A stretch of DNA of 64,000 nt from Elymus sibiricus (taxonomy: Eukaryota; Streptophyta; Magnoliopsida; Poales; Poaceae), in the NCBI GenBank assembly GCA_039707655.1, contig CM077673.1, positions 6,086,001 to 6,150,000 of the forward strand. The letters run 5' to 3'. Position numbers and translations under genes: made by a program. Of this stretch, positions 20,501 through 34,764 are shown piece after piece (within the stretch, counting starts at the first letter, position 1; the number at the start of each line of letters is the position of its first letter). The notes under the pieces are model-generated. The model was not told the origin of the DNA and did no database searches. It saw nothing but the letters and a program-made list of their open reading frames with translations.

Positions 20501-21927
20501 AGGTCCCCGTAAGCGGACCCCATGGTGCCCCGAACGTCTCGATCGTCCCAAGAACCAAAATCAGTGAGTAATAATAGCATAGAAATCTGGCCAGAACAGA
20601 CAAAATCTGCTTGTTTTGGCGAGGTCCCGGTAACCGGTTCACGGGCTTCCCCGAATGTTTGGACGGCCACGACAACCAAAAAAACAGTGAATAATAGCAT
20701 AGAAATCTGGTCAGAATGGACAAAATCTGCGAGTTTTGGGGAGGTCCCCGTAAGCGAACCCCGGGGTTCCCCGAACATTTGGATCGCCCCGGGACCCATA
20801 ATCAGTGAGTAATAGCATAGAAAACAGGTAAGAATGGACCAAATCTGCGAGTTTTGGCGATGTCACCGTAACCGGTCCACAGGCTTCCCCGAACGTTCGG
20901 ACGACCAAGACAACCAAAAAACAGTGAATAATAGCACAGAAAGCTAGTAAGAATGGACTAAATCTGCGAGTTTTGGCAAGGTCCCCGTAACCGGACCCCG
21001 GGCTTCCCCGAATGTTCGGACGACCACTACAACCAAAAAACAGTGAATAATAGCATAGAAAACCGGTAAGAATGGACCAAATCTGCGAGTTTTGGCAAGG
21101 TCCCCGTAACCGGACCCCGGGCATCCCCAAATGTTGGGACGACCACAACAACCAAAAACAGTGAATAATAGCATAGAAAACAGGTAAGAATGGACCAAAT
21201 CTGCGAGTTTTGGCGAGGTCCCCGTAAGCGGACCCCATGGTTCCCCGAACGTTTCGATCGTCCCGAGACCCAAAATCAGTGAGTAATAGCATAGAAAACT
21301 GGCCGGAAAAGACAAAATCTGCTAGTTTTGGCGAGGTCCCGGTAACCGGTCCACGGGCTTCCCCGAATGTTCGGATGGCCACGACAACCAAAAAAACAGT
21401 GAATAATAGCATAGAATTCTGGTCAGAATGGACAAAATCTGAGAGTTTTGGCGAGGTCCCCGTAAGCGGACCCCGGGGTTCCACAAACATTTGGATCGCC
21501 CCGGGACCAATAATCAGAGAGTAATAGCATAGAAAACAGGTAAGAATTGACCACATCTGCGAGTTTTGGCGATGTCACCGTAACCGTTCCACGGGCTTCC
21601 CCGAACGTTCGGACGACCATGACAACCAAAAAACAGTGAATAATAGAACAGGAAACTAGTAAGAATGGACCAAATCTGCGAGTTTTGGCGAGGTCCCCGT
21701 AACCGGACCCCGGGCTTCCCCGAACGTTCGGACGACCACGACAACCAAAAAACAGTGAATAATTGCATAGAAAACTGTTAAGAATGGACCAAATCTGCGA
21801 GTTTTGGCAAGGTCCCCGTAACCGGTCCCCGAGCATCCCCAAATGTTGGGACGACCACAACAACCAAAAACAGTGAATAATAGCATAGAAAACAGGTAAG
21901 AATGGACCAAATCTGCGAGTTTTGGCG
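20501..21927 (+). repeat. HOR unit H12, 12-mer, 1427 bp; first of duplicated block
   Basis: Introduces GGCCAGAACAG in Fa (A at 20593). Near-identical to H16 at a shift of 5705. Its last E monomer is Ea-like in its AT half (AACAGGTAAG near 21893) in place of Ec, the start of the d-type tract that continues into H13. Confidence 0.92.
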
Positions 21928-23351
21928 AGGTCCCCGTAAGCGGACCCCATGGTTCCCCGAACGTCTCGATCGTCCCAAGACCCAAAATCAGTGAGTAATA
22001 GCATAGAAAACTGGCCGGAACAGACAAAATCTGCTAGTTTTGGCGAGGTCCCGGTAACCGGTCCACGGGCTTCCCCGAATGTTTGGACGGCCACGACAAC
22101 CAAAAAAACAGTGAATAATAGCATAGAAATCTGGTCAGAATGGACAAAATCTGCGAGTTTTGGGGAGGTCCCCGTAAGCGAACCCCGGGGTTCCCCGAAC
22201 ATTTGGATCGCCCCGGGACCCATAATCAGTGAGTAATAGCATAGAAAACAGGTAAGAATGGACCAAATCTGCGAGTTTTGGCGATGTCACCGTAACCGGT
22301 CCACAGGCTTCCCCGAACGTTCGGACGACCAAGACAACCAAAAAACAGTGAATAATAGCACAGAAAGCTAGTAAGAATGGACTAAATCTGCGAGTTTTGG
22401 CAAGGTCCCCGTAACCGGACCCCGGGCTTCCCCGAATGTTCGGACGACCACTACAACCAAAAAACAGTGAATAATAGCATAGAAAACCGGTAAGAATGGA
22501 CCAAATCTGCGAGTTTTGGCAAGGTCCCCGTAACCGGACCCCGGGCATCCCCAAATGTTGGGACGACCACAACAACCAAAAACAGTGAATAATAGCATAG
22601 AAAACAGGTAAGAATGGACCAAATCTGCGAGTTTTGGCGAGGTCCCCGTAAGCGGACCCCATGGTTCCCCGAACGTTTCGATCGTCCCGAGACCCAAAAT
22701 CAGTGAGTAATAGCATAGAAAACTGGCCGGAAAAGACAAAATCTGCTAGTTTTGGCGAGGTCCCGGTAACCGGTCCACGGGCTTCCCCGAATGTTCGGAT
22801 GGCCACGACAACCAAAAAAACAGTGAATAATAGCATAGAATTCTGGTCAGAATGGACAAAATCTGAGAGTTTTGGCGAGGTCCCCGTAAGCGGACCCCGG
22901 GGTTCCACAAACATTTGGATCGCCCCGGGACCAATAATCAGAGAGTAATAGCATAGAAAACAGGTAAGAATTGACCACATCTGCGAGTTTTGGCGATGTC
23001 ACCGTAACCGTTCCACGGGCTTCCCCGAACGTTCGGACGACCATGACAACCAAAAAACAGTGAATAATAGAACAGGAAACTAGTAAGAATGGACCAAATC
23101 TGCGAGTTTTGGCGAGGTCCCCGTAACCGGACCCCGGGCTTCCCCGAACGTTCGGACGACCACGACAACCAAAAAACAGTGAATAATTGCATAGAAAACT
23201 GTTAAGAATGGACCAAATCTGCGAGTTTTGGCAAGGTCCCCGTAACCGGTCCCCGAGCATCCCCAAATGTTGGGACGACCACAACAACCAAAAACAGTGA
23301 ATAATAGCATAGAAAACTGGTCAGACTGGACCAAATCTGCGAGTTCTGGCG
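21928..23351 (+). repeat. HOR unit H13, 12-mer variant, 1424 bp, with d-type F monomer
   Basis: The first monomer is not Fa but the d form otherwise seen in H3 and H4: ATGGTTCC, GTCTCGATCGTCCCAAGACC and no extra AAT, which accounts for the 3-bp loss. The foreign tract runs from about 21885 into the A monomer near 22070. H17 has the same tract 5705 bp downstream. Confidence 0.9.
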
Positions 23352-24778
23352 AGGTCCCCGTAAGCGGACCCCATGGTGCCCCGAACGTCTCGATCGTCCC
23401 AAGAACCAAAATCAGTGAGTAATAATAGCATAGAAATCTGGCCAGAACAGACAAAATCTGCTTGTTTTGGCGAGGTCCCGGTAACCGGTTCACGGGCTTC
23501 CCCGAATGTTTGGACGGCCACGACAACCAAAAAAACAGTGAATAATAGCATAGAAATCTGGTCAGAATGGACAAAATCTGCGAGTTTTGGGGAGGTCCCC
23601 GTAAGCGAACCCCGGGGTTCCCCGAACATTTGGATCGCCCCGGGACCCATAATCAGTGAGTAATAGCATAGAAAACAGGTAAGAATGGACCAAATCTGCG
23701 AGTTTTGGCGATGTCACCGTAACCGGTCCACAGGCTTCCCCGAACGTTCGGACGACCAAGACAACCAAAAAACAGTGAATAATAGCACAGAAAGCTAGTA
23801 AGAATGGACTAAATCTGCGAGTTTTGGCAAGGTCCCCGTAACCGGACCCCGGGCTTCCCCGAATGTTCGGACGACCACTACAACCAAAAAACAGTGAATA
23901 ATAGCATAGAAAACCGGTAAGAATGGACCAAATCTGCGAGTTTTGGCAAGGTCCCCGTAACCGGACCCCGGGCATCCCCAAATGTTGGGACGACCACAAC
24001 AACCAAAAACAGTGAATAATAGCATAGAAAACAGGTAAGAATGGACCAAATCTGCGAGTTTTGGCGAGGTCCCCGTAAGCGGACCCCATGGTTCCCCGAA
24101 CGTTTCGATCGTCCCGAGACCCAAAATCAGTGAGTAATAGCATAGAAAACTGGCCGGAAAAGACAAAATCTGCTAGTTTTGGCGAGGTCCCGGTAACCGG
24201 TCCACGGGCTTCCCCGAATGTTCGGATGGCCACGACAACCAAAAAAACAGTGAATAATAGCATAGAATTCTGGTCAGAATGGACAAAATCTGAGAGTTTT
24301 GGCGAGGTCCCCGTAAGCGGACCCCGGGGTTCCACAAACATTTGGATCGCCCCGGGACCAATAATCAGAGAGTAATAGCATAGAAAACAGGTAAGAATTG
24401 ACCACATCTGCGAGTTTTGGCGATGTCACCGTAACCGTTCCACGGGCTTCCCCGAACGTTCGGACGACCATGACAACCAAAAAACAGTGAATAATAGAAC
24501 AGGAAACTAGTAAGAATGGACCAAATCTGCGAGTTTTGGCGAGGTCCCCGTAACCGGACCCCGGGCTTCCCCGAACGTTCGGACGACCACGACAACCAAA
24601 AAACAGTGAATAATTGCATAGAAAACTGTTAAGAATGGACCAAATCTGCGAGTTTTGGCAAGGTCCCCGTAACCGGTCCCCGAGCATCCCCAAATGTTGG
24701 GACGACCACAACAACCAAAAACAGTGAATAATAGCATAGAAAACTGGTCAGACTGGACCAAATCTGCGAGTTCTGGCG
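23352..24778 (+). repeat. HOR unit H14, 12-mer, 1427 bp
   Basis: Standard core unit with GGCCAGAACAG, GTTCGGATGGCC and AATTGCATAG. Near-identical to H18 at a shift of 5705. Confidence 0.93.
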
Positions 24779-26205
24779 AGGTCCCCGTAAGCGGACCCCA
24801 TGGTGCCCCGAACGTCTCGATCGTCCCAAGAACCAAAATCAGTGAGTAATAATAGCATAGAAATCTGGCCAGAACAGACAAAATCTGCTTGTTTTGGCGA
24901 GGTCCCGGTAACCGGTTCACGGGCTTCCCCGAATGTTTGGACGGCCACGACAACCAAAAAAACAGTGAATAATAGCATAGAAATCTGGTCAGAATGGACA
25001 AAATCTGCGAGTTTTGGGGAGGTCCCCGTAAGCGAACCCCGGGGTTCCCCGAACATTTGGATCGCCCCGGGACCCATAATCAGTGAGTAATAGCATAGAA
25101 AACAGGTAAGAATGGACCAAATCTGCGAGTTTTGGCGATGTCACCGTAACCGGTCCACAGGCTTCCCCGAACGTTCGGACGACCAAGACAACCAAAAAAC
25201 AGTGAATAATAGCACAGAAAGCTAGTAAGAATGGACTAAATCTGCGAGTTTTGGCAAGGTCCCCGTAACCGGACCCCGGGCTTCCCCGAATGTTCGGACG
25301 ACCACTACAACCAAAAAACAGTGAATAATAGCATAGAAAACCGGTAAGAATGGACCAAATCTGCGAGTTTTGGCAAGGTCCCCGTAACCGGACCCCGGGC
25401 ATCCCCAAATGTTGGGACGACCACAACAACCAAAAACAGTGAATAATAGCATAGAAAACAGGTAAGAATGGACCAAATCTGCGAGTTTTGGCGAGGTCCC
25501 CGTAAGCGGACCCCATGGTTCCCCGAACGTTTCGATCGTCCCGAGACCCAAAATCAGTGAGTAATAGCATAGAAAACTGGCCGGAAAACACAAAATCTGC
25601 TAGTTTTGGCGAGGTCCCGGTAACCGGTCCACGGGCTTCCCCGAATGTTCGGACGGCCACGACAACCAAAAAAACAGTGAATAATAGCATAGAATTCTGG
25701 TCAGAATGGACAAAATCTGAGAGTTTTGGCGAGGTCCCCGTAAGCGGACCCCGGGGTTCCACAAACATTTGGATCGCCCCGGGACCAATAATCAGAGAGT
25801 AATAGCATAGAAAACAGGTAAGAATTGACCACATCTGCGAGTTTTGGCGATGTCACCGTAACCGTTCCACGGGCTTCCCCGAACGTTCGGACGACCATGA
25901 CAACCAAAAAACAGTGAATAATAGAACAGGAAACTAGTAAGAATGGACCAAATCTGCGAGTTTTGGCGAGGTCCCCGTAACCGGACCCCGGGCTTCCCCG
26001 AACGTTCGGACGACCACGACAACCAAAAAACAGTGAATAATTGCATAGAAAACTGTTAAGAATGGACCAAATCTGCGAGTTTTGGCAAGGTCCCCGTAAC
26101 CGGTCCCCGAGCATCCCCAAATGTTGGGACGACCACAACAACCAAAAACAGTGAATAATAGCATAGAAAACTGGTCAGACTGGACCAAATCTGCGAGTTC
26201 TGGCG
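24779..26205 (+). repeat. HOR unit H15, 12-mer, 1427 bp; first with GGAAAACAC in Fb
   Basis: Fb reads GGCCGGAAAACACAAAATC near 25579 in place of GGAAAAGAC, and Ab reverts to GTTCGGACGGCC. This pair of alleles recurs in H19-H26, H28 and H29. Confidence 0.93.
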
Positions 26206-27632
26206 AGGTCCCCGTAAGCGGACCCCATGGTGCCCCGAACGTCTCGATCGTCCCAAGAACCAAAATCAGTGAGTAATAATAGCATAGAAATCTGGCCAGA
26301 ACAGACAAAATCTGCTTGTTTTGGCGAGGTCCCGGTAACCGGTTCACGGGCTTCCCCGAATGTTTGGACGGCCACGACAACCAAAAAAACAGTGAATAAT
26401 AGCATAGAAATCTGGTCAGAATGGACAAAATCTGCGAGTTTTGGGGAGGTCCCCGTAAGCGAACCCCGGGGTTCCCCGAACATTTGGATCGCCCCGGGAC
26501 CCATAATCAGTGAGTAATAGCATAGAAAACAGGTAAGAATGGACCAAATCTGCGAGTTTTGGCGATGTCACCGTAACCGGTCCACAGGCTTCCCCGAACG
26601 TTCGGACGACCAAGACAACCAAAAAACAGTGAATAATAGCACAGAAAGCTAGTAAGAATGGACTAAATCTGCGAGTTTTGGCAAGGTCCCCGTAACCGGA
26701 CCCCGGGCTTCCCCGAATGTTCGGACGACCACTACAACCAAAAAACAGTGAATAATAGCATAGAAAACCGGTAAGAATGGACCAAATCTGCGAGTTTTGG
26801 CAAGGTCCCCGTAACCGGACCCCGGGCATCCCCAAATGTTGGGACGACCACAACAACCAAAAACAGTGAATAATAGCATAGAAAACAGGTAAGAATGGAC
26901 CAAATCTGCGAGTTTTGGCGAGGTCCCCGTAAGCGGACCCCATGGTTCCCCGAACGTTTCGATCGTCCCGAGACCCAAAATCAGTGAGTAATAGCATAGA
27001 AAACTGGCCGGAAAAGACAAAATCTGCTAGTTTTGGCGAGGTCCCGGTAACCGGTCCACGGGCTTCCCCGAATGTTCGGATGGCCACGACAACCAAAAAA
27101 ACAGTGAATAATAGCATAGAATTCTGGTCAGAATGGACAAAATCTGAGAGTTTTGGCGAGGTCCCCGTAAGCGGACCCCGGGGTTCCACAAACATTTGGA
27201 TCGCCCCGGGACCAATAATCAGAGAGTAATAGCATAGAAAACAGGTAAGAATTGACCACATCTGCGAGTTTTGGCGATGTCACCGTAACCGTTCCACGGG
27301 CTTCCCCGAACGTTCGGACGACCATGACAACCAAAAAACAGTGAATAATAGAACAGGAAACTAGTAAGAATGGACCAAATCTGCGAGTTTTGGCGAGGTC
27401 CCCGTAACCGGACCCCGGGCTTCCCCGAACGTTCGGACGACCACGACAACCAAAAAACAGTGAATAATTGCATAGAAAACTGTTAAGAATGGACCAAATC
27501 TGCGAGTTTTGGCAAGGTCCCCGTAACCGGTCCCCGAGCATCCCCAAATGTTGGGACGACCACAACAACCAAAAACAGTGAATAATAGCATAGAAAACAG
27601 GTAAGAATGGACCAAATCTGCGAGTTTTGGCG
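26206..27632 (+). repeat. HOR unit H16, 12-mer, 1427 bp; copy of H12
   Basis: Same variants as H12, including the Ea-like last monomer near 27598, at a shift of 5705. Starts the second copy of the four-unit block. Confidence 0.92.
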
Positions 27633-29056
27633 AGGTCCCCGTAAGCGGACCCCATGGTTCCCCGAACGTCTCGATCGTCCCAAGACCCAAAATCAGTGAG
27701 TAATAGCATAGAAAACTGGCCGGAACAGACAAAATCTGCTAGTTTTGGCGAGGTCCCGGTAACCGGTCCACGGGCTTCCCCGAATGTTTGGACGGCCACG
27801 ACAACCAAAAAAACAGTGAATAATAGCATAGAAATCTGGTCAGAATGGACAAAATCTGCGAGTTTTGGGGAGGTCCCCGTAAGCGAACCCCGGGGTTCCC
27901 CGAACATTTGGATCGCCCCGGGACCCATAATCAGTGAGTAATAGCATAGAAAACAGGTAAGAATGGACCAAATCTGCGAGTTTTGGCGATGTCACCGTAA
28001 CCGGTCCACAGGCTTCCCCGAACGTTCGGACGACCAAGACAACCAAAAAACAGTGAATAATAGCACAGAAAGCTAGTAAGAATGGACTAAATCTGCGAGT
28101 TTTGGCAAGGTCCCCGTAACCGGACCCCGGGCTTCCCCGAATGTTCGGACGACCACTACAACCAAAAAACAGTGAATAATAGCATAGAAAACCGGTAAGA
28201 ATGGACCAAATCTGCGAGTTTTGGCAAGGTCCCCGTAACCGGACCCCGGGCATCCCCAAATGTTGGGACGACCACAACAACCAAAAACAGTGAATAATAG
28301 CATAGAAAACAGGTAAGAATGGACCAAATCTGCGAGTTTTGGCGAGGTCCCCGTAAGCGGACCCCATGGTTCCCCGAACGTTTCGATCGTCCCGAGACCC
28401 AAAATCAGTGAGTAATAGCATAGAAAACTGGCCGGAAAAGACAAAATCTGCTAGTTTTGGCGAGGTCCCGGTAACCGGTCCACGGGCTTCCCCGAATGTT
28501 CGGATGGCCACGACAACCAAAAAAACAGTGAATAATAGCATAGAATTCTGGTCAGAATGGACAAAATCTGAGAGTTTTGGCGAGGTCCCCGTAAGCGGAC
28601 CCCGGGGTTCCACAAACATTTGGATCGCCCCGGGACCAATAATCAGAGAGTAATAGCATAGAAAACAGGTAAGAATTGACCACATCTGCGAGTTTTGGCG
28701 ATGTCACCGTAACCGTTCCACGGGCTTCCCCGAACGTTCGGACGACCATGACAACCAAAAAACAGTGAATAATAGAACAGGAAACTAGTAAGAATGGACC
28801 AAATCTGCGAGTTTTGGCGAGGTCCCCGTAACCGGACCCCGGGCTTCCCCGAACGTTCGGACGACCACGACAACCAAAAAACAGTGAATAATTGCATAGA
28901 AAACTGTTAAGAATGGACCAAATCTGCGAGTTTTGGCAAGGTCCCCGTAACCGGTCCCCGAGCATCCCCAAATGTTGGGACGACCACAACAACCAAAAAC
29001 AGTGAATAATAGCATAGAAAACTGGTCAGACTGGACCAAATCTGCGAGTTCTGGCG
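27633..29056 (+). repeat. HOR unit H17, 12-mer variant, 1424 bp; copy of H13
   Basis: Carries the same d-type F monomer and 3-bp deficit as H13 at a shift of 5705. Confidence 0.92.
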
Positions 29057-30483
29057 AGGTCCCCGTAAGCGGACCCCATGGTGCCCCGAACGTCTCGATC
29101 GTCCCAAGAACCAAAATCAGTGAGTAATAATAGCATAGAAATCTGGCCAGAACAGACAAAATCTGCTTGTTTTGGCGAGGTCCCGGTAACCGGTTCACGG
29201 GCTTCCCCGAATGTTTGGACGGCCACGACAACCAAAAAAACAGTGAATAATAGCATAGAAATCTGGTCAGAATGGACAAAATCTGCGAGTTTTGGGGAGG
29301 TCCCCGTAAGCGAACCCCGGGGTTCCCCGAACATTTGGATCGCCCCGGGACCCATAATCAGTGAGTAATAGCATAGAAAACAGGTAAGAATGGACCAAAT
29401 CTGCGAGTTTTGGCGATGTCACCGTAACCGGTCCACAGGCTTCCCCGAACGTTCGGACGACCAAGACAACCAAAAAACAGTGAATAATAGCACAGAAAGC
29501 TAGTAAGAATGGACTAAATCTGCGAGTTTTGGCAAGGTCCCCGTAACCGGACCCCGGGCTTCCCCGAATGTTCGGACGACCACTACAACCAAAAAACAGT
29601 GAATAATAGCATAGAAAACCGGTAAGAATGGACCAAATCTGCGAGTTTTGGCAAGGTCCCCGTAACCGGACCCCGGGCATCCCCAAATGTTGGGACGACC
29701 ACAACAACCAAAAACAGTGAATAATAGCATAGAAAACAGGTAAGAATGGACCAAATCTGCGAGTTTTGGCGAGGTCCCCGTAAGCGGACCCCATGGTTCC
29801 CCGAACGTTTCGATCGTCCCGAGACCCAAAATCAGTGAGTAATAGCATAGAAAACTGGCCGGAAAAGACAAAATCTGCTAGTTTTGGCGAGGTCCCGGTA
29901 ACCGGTCCACGGGCTTCCCCGAATGTTCGGATGGCCACGACAACCAAAAAAACAGTGAATAATAGCATAGAATTCTGGTCAGAATGGACAAAATCTGAGA
30001 GTTTTGGCGAGGTCCCCGTAAGCGGACCCCGGGGTTCCACAAACATTTGGATCGCCCCGGGACCAATAATCAGAGAGTAATAGCATAGAAAACAGGTAAG
30101 AATTGACCACATCTGCGAGTTTTGGCGATGTCACCGTAACCGTTCCACGGGCTTCCCCGAACGTTCGGACGACCATGACAACCAAAAAACAGTGAATAAT
30201 AGAACAGGAAACTAGTAAGAATGGACCAAATCTGCGAGTTTTGGCGAGGTCCCCGTAACCGGACCCCGGGCTTCCCCGAACGTTCGGACGACCACGACAA
30301 CCAAAAAACAGTGAATAATTGCATAGAAAACTGTTAAGAATGGACCAAATCTGCGAGTTTTGGCAAGGTCCCCGTAACCGGTCCCCGAGCATCCCCAAAT
30401 GTTGGGACGACCACAACAACCAAAAACAGTGAATAATAGCATAGAAAACTGGTCAGACTGGACCAAATCTGCGAGTTCTGGCG
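29057..30483 (+). repeat. HOR unit H18, 12-mer, 1427 bp; copy of H14
   Basis: Standard core unit with GTTCGGATGGCC in Ab; matches H14 at a shift of 5705. Confidence 0.93.
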
Positions 30484-31910
30484 AGGTCCCCGTAAGCGGA
30501 CCCCATGGTGCCCCGAACGTCTCGATCGTCCCAAGAACCAAAATCAGTGAGTAATAATAGCATAGAAATCTGGCCAGAACAGACAAAATCTGCTTGTTTT
30601 GGCGAGGTCCCGGTAACCGGTTCACGGGCTTCCCCGAATGTTTGGACGGCCACGACAACCAAAAAAACAGTGAATAATAGCATAGAAATCTGGTCAGAAT
30701 GGACAAAATCTGCGAGTTTTGGGGAGGTCCCCGTAAGCGAACCCCGGGGTTCCCCGAACATTTGGATCGCCCCGGGACCCATAATCAGTGAGTAATAGCA
30801 TAGAAAACAGGTAAGAATGGACCAAATCTGCGAGTTTTGGCGATGTCACCGTAACCGGTCCACAGGCTTCCCCGAACGTTCGGACGACCAAGACAACCAA
30901 AAAACAGTGAATAATAGCACAGAAAGCTAGTAAGAATGGACTAAATCTGCGAGTTTTGGCAAGGTCCCCGTAACCGGACCCCGGGCTTCCCCGAATGTTC
31001 GGACGACCACTACAACCAAAAAACAGTGAATAATAGCATAGAAAACCGGTAAGAATGGACCAAATCTGCGAGTTTTGGCAAGGTCCCCGTAACCGGACCC
31101 CGGGCATCCCCAAATGTTGGGACGACCACAACAACCAAAAACAGTGAATAATAGCATAGAAAACAGGTAAGAATGGACCAAATCTGCGAGTTTTGGCGAG
31201 GTCCCCGTAAGCGGACCCCATGGTTCCCCGAACGTTTCGATCGTCCCGAGACCCAAAATCAGTGAGTAATAGCATAGAAAACTGGCCGGAAAACACAAAA
31301 TCTGCTAGTTTTGGCGAGGTCCCGGTAACCGGTCCACGGGCTTCCCCGAATGTTCGGACGGCCACGACAACCAAAAAAACAGTGAATAATAGCATAGAAT
31401 TCTGGTCAGAATGGACAAAATCTGAGAGTTTTGGCGAGGTCCCCGTAAGCGGACCCCGGGGTTCCACAAACATTTGGATCGCCCCGGGACCAATAATCAG
31501 AGAGTAATAGCATAGAAAACAGGTAAGAATTGACCACATCTGCGAGTTTTGGCGATGTCACCGTAACCGTTCCACGGGCTTCCCCGAACGTTCGGACGAC
31601 CATGACAACCAAAAAACAGTGAATAATAGAACAGGAAACTAGTAAGAATGGACCAAATCTGCGAGTTTTGGCGAGGTCCCCGTAACCGGACCCCGGGCTT
31701 CCCCGAACGTTCGGACGACCACGACAACCAAAAAACAGTGAATAATTGCATAGAAAACTGTTAAGAATGGACCAAATCTGCGAGTTTTGGCAAGGTCCCC
31801 GTAACCGGTCCCCGAGCATCCCCAAATGTTGGGACGACCACAACAACCAAAAACAGTGAATAATAGCATAGAAAACTGGTCAGACTGGACCAAATCTGCG
31901 AGTTCTGGCG
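30484..31910 (+). repeat. HOR unit H19, 12-mer, 1427 bp; copy of H15
   Basis: Has GGAAAACAC in Fb and GTTCGGACGG in Ab; matches H15 at 5705. It is also the first of a long run of the same allele. Confidence 0.93.
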
Positions 31911-33337
31911 AGGTCCCCGTAAGCGGACCCCATGGTGCCCCGAACGTCTCGATCGTCCCAAGAACCAAAATCAGTGAGTAATAATAGCATAGAAATCTGG
32001 CCAGAACAGACAAAATCTGCTTGTTTTGGCGAGGTCCCGGTAACCGGTTCACGGGCTTCCCCGAATGTTTGGACGGCCACGACAACCAAAAAAACAGTGA
32101 ATAATAGCATAGAAATCTGGTCAGAATGGACAAAATCTGCGAGTTTTGGGGAGGTCCCCGTAAGCGAACCCCGGGGTTCCCCGAACATTTGGATCGCCCC
32201 GGGACCCATAATCAGTGAGTAATAGCATAGAAAACAGGTAAGAATGGACCAAATCTGCGAGTTTTGGCGATGTCACCGTAACCGGTCCACAGGCTTCCCC
32301 GAACGTTCGGACGACCAAGACAACCAAAAAACAGTGAATAATAGCACAGAAAGCTAGTAAGAATGGACTAAATCTGCGAGTTTTGGCAAGGTCCCCGTAA
32401 CCGGACCCCGGGCTTCCCCGAATGTTCGGACGACCACTACAACCAAAAAACAGTGAATAATAGCATAGAAAACCGGTAAGAATGGACCAAATCTGCGAGT
32501 TTTGGCAAGGTCCCCGTAACCGGACCCCGGGCATCCCCAAATGTTGGGACGACCACAACAACCAAAAACAGTGAATAATAGCATAGAAAACAGGTAAGAA
32601 TGGACCAAATCTGCGAGTTTTGGCGAGGTCCCCGTAAGCGGACCCCATGGTTCCCCGAACGTTTCGATCGTCCCGAGACCCAAAATCAGTGAGTAATAGC
32701 ATAGAAAACTGGCCGGAAAACACAAAATCTGCTAGTTTTGGCGAGGTCCCGGTAACCGGTCCACGGGCTTCCCCGAATGTTCGGACGGCCACGACAACCA
32801 AAAAAACAGTGAATAATAGCATAGAATTCTGGTCAGAATGGACAAAATCTGAGAGTTTTGGCGAGGTCCCCGTAAGCGGACCCCGGGGTTCCACAAACAT
32901 TTGGATCGCCCCGGGACCAATAATCAGAGAGTAATAGCATAGAAAACAGGTAAGAATTGACCACATCTGCGAGTTTTGGCGATGTCACCGTAACCGTTCC
33001 ACGGGCTTCCCCGAACGTTCGGACGACCATGACAACCAAAAAACAGTGAATAATAGAACAGGAAACTAGTAAGAATGGACCAAATCTGCGAGTTTTGGCG
33101 AGGTCCCCGTAACCGGACCCCGGGCTTCCCCGAACGTTCGGACGACCACGACAACCAAAAAACAGTGAATAATTGCATAGAAAACTGTTAAGAATGGACC
33201 AAATCTGCGAGTTTTGGCAAGGTCCCCGTAACCGGTCCCCGAGCATCCCCAAATGTTGGGACGACCACAACAACCAAAAACAGTGAATAATAGCATAGAA
33301 AACTGGTCAGACTGGACCAAATCTGCGAGTTCTGGCG
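31911..33337 (+). repeat. HOR unit H20, 12-mer, 1427 bp
   Basis: Nearly indistinguishable from H19 and H21-H23; part of the most homogeneous run in the window. Confidence 0.93.
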
Positions 33338-34764
33338 AGGTCCCCGTAAGCGGACCCCATGGTGCCCCGAACGTCTCGATCGTCCCAAGAACCAAAATCA
33401 GTGAGTAATAATAGCATAGAAATCTGGCCAGAACAGACAAAATCTGCTTGTTTTGGCGAGGTCCCGGTAACCGGTTCACGGGCTTCCCCGAATGTTTGGA
33501 CGGCCACGACAACCAAAAAAACAGTGAATAATAGCATAGAAATCTGGTCAGAATGGACAAAATCTGCGAGTTTTGGGGAGGTCCCCGTAAGCGAACCCCG
33601 GGGTTCCCCGAACATTTGGATCGCCCCGGGACCCATAATCAGTGAGTAATAGCATAGAAAACAGGTAAGAATGGACCAAATCTGCGAGTTTTGGCGATGT
33701 CACCGTAACCGGTCCACAGGCTTCCCCGAACGTTCGGACGACCAAGACAACCAAAAAACAGTGAATAATAGCACAGAAAGCTAGTAAGAATGGACTAAAT
33801 CTGCGAGTTTTGGCAAGGTCCCCGTAACCGGACCCCGGGCTTCCCCGAATGTTCGGACCACCACTACAACCAAAAAACAGTGAATAATAGCATAGAAAAC
33901 CGGTAAGAATGGACCAAATCTGCGAGTTTTGGCAAGGTCCCCGTAACCGGACCCCGGGCATCCCCAAATGTTGGGACGACCACAACAACCAAAAACAGTG
34001 AATAATAGCATAGAAAACAGGTAAGAATGGACCAAATCTGCGAGTTTTGGCGAGGTCCCCGTAAGCGGACCCCATGGTTCCCCGAACGTTTCGATCGTCC
34101 CGAGACCCAAAATCAGTGAGTAATAGCATAGAAAACTGGCCGGAAAACACAAAATCTGCTAGTTTTGGCGAGGTCCCGGTAACCGGTCCACGGGCTTCCC
34201 CGAATGTTCGGACGGCCACGACAACCAAAAAAACAGTGAATAATAGCATAGAATTCTGGTCAGAATGGACAAAATCTGAGAGTTTTGGCGAGGTCCCCGT
34301 AAGCGGACCCCGGGGTTCCACAAACATTTGGATCGCCCCGGGACCAATAATCAGAGAGTAATAGCATAGAAAACAGGTAAGAATTGACCACATCTGCGAG
34401 TTTTGGCGATGTCACCGTAACCGTTCCACGGGCTTCCCCGAACGTTCGGACGACCATGACAACCAAAAAACAGTGAATAATAGAACAGGAAACTAGTAAG
34501 AATGGACCAAATCTGCGAGTTTTGGCGAGGTCCCCGTAACCGGACCCCGGGCTTCCCCGAACGTTCGGACGACCACGACAACCAAAAAACAGTGAATAAT
34601 TGCATAGAAAACTGTTAAGAATGGACCAAATCTGCGAGTTTTGGCAAGGTCCCCGTAACCGGTCCCCGAGCATCCCCAAATGTTGGGACGACCACAACAA
34701 CCAAAAACAGTGAATAATAGCATAGAAAACTGGTCAGACTGGACCAAATCTGCGAGTTCTGGCG
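33338..34764 (+). repeat. HOR unit H21, 12-mer, 1427 bp
   Basis: As H20, with one private base in Da near 33859 (CGGACCACCAC for CGGACGACCAC). Confidence 0.93.
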
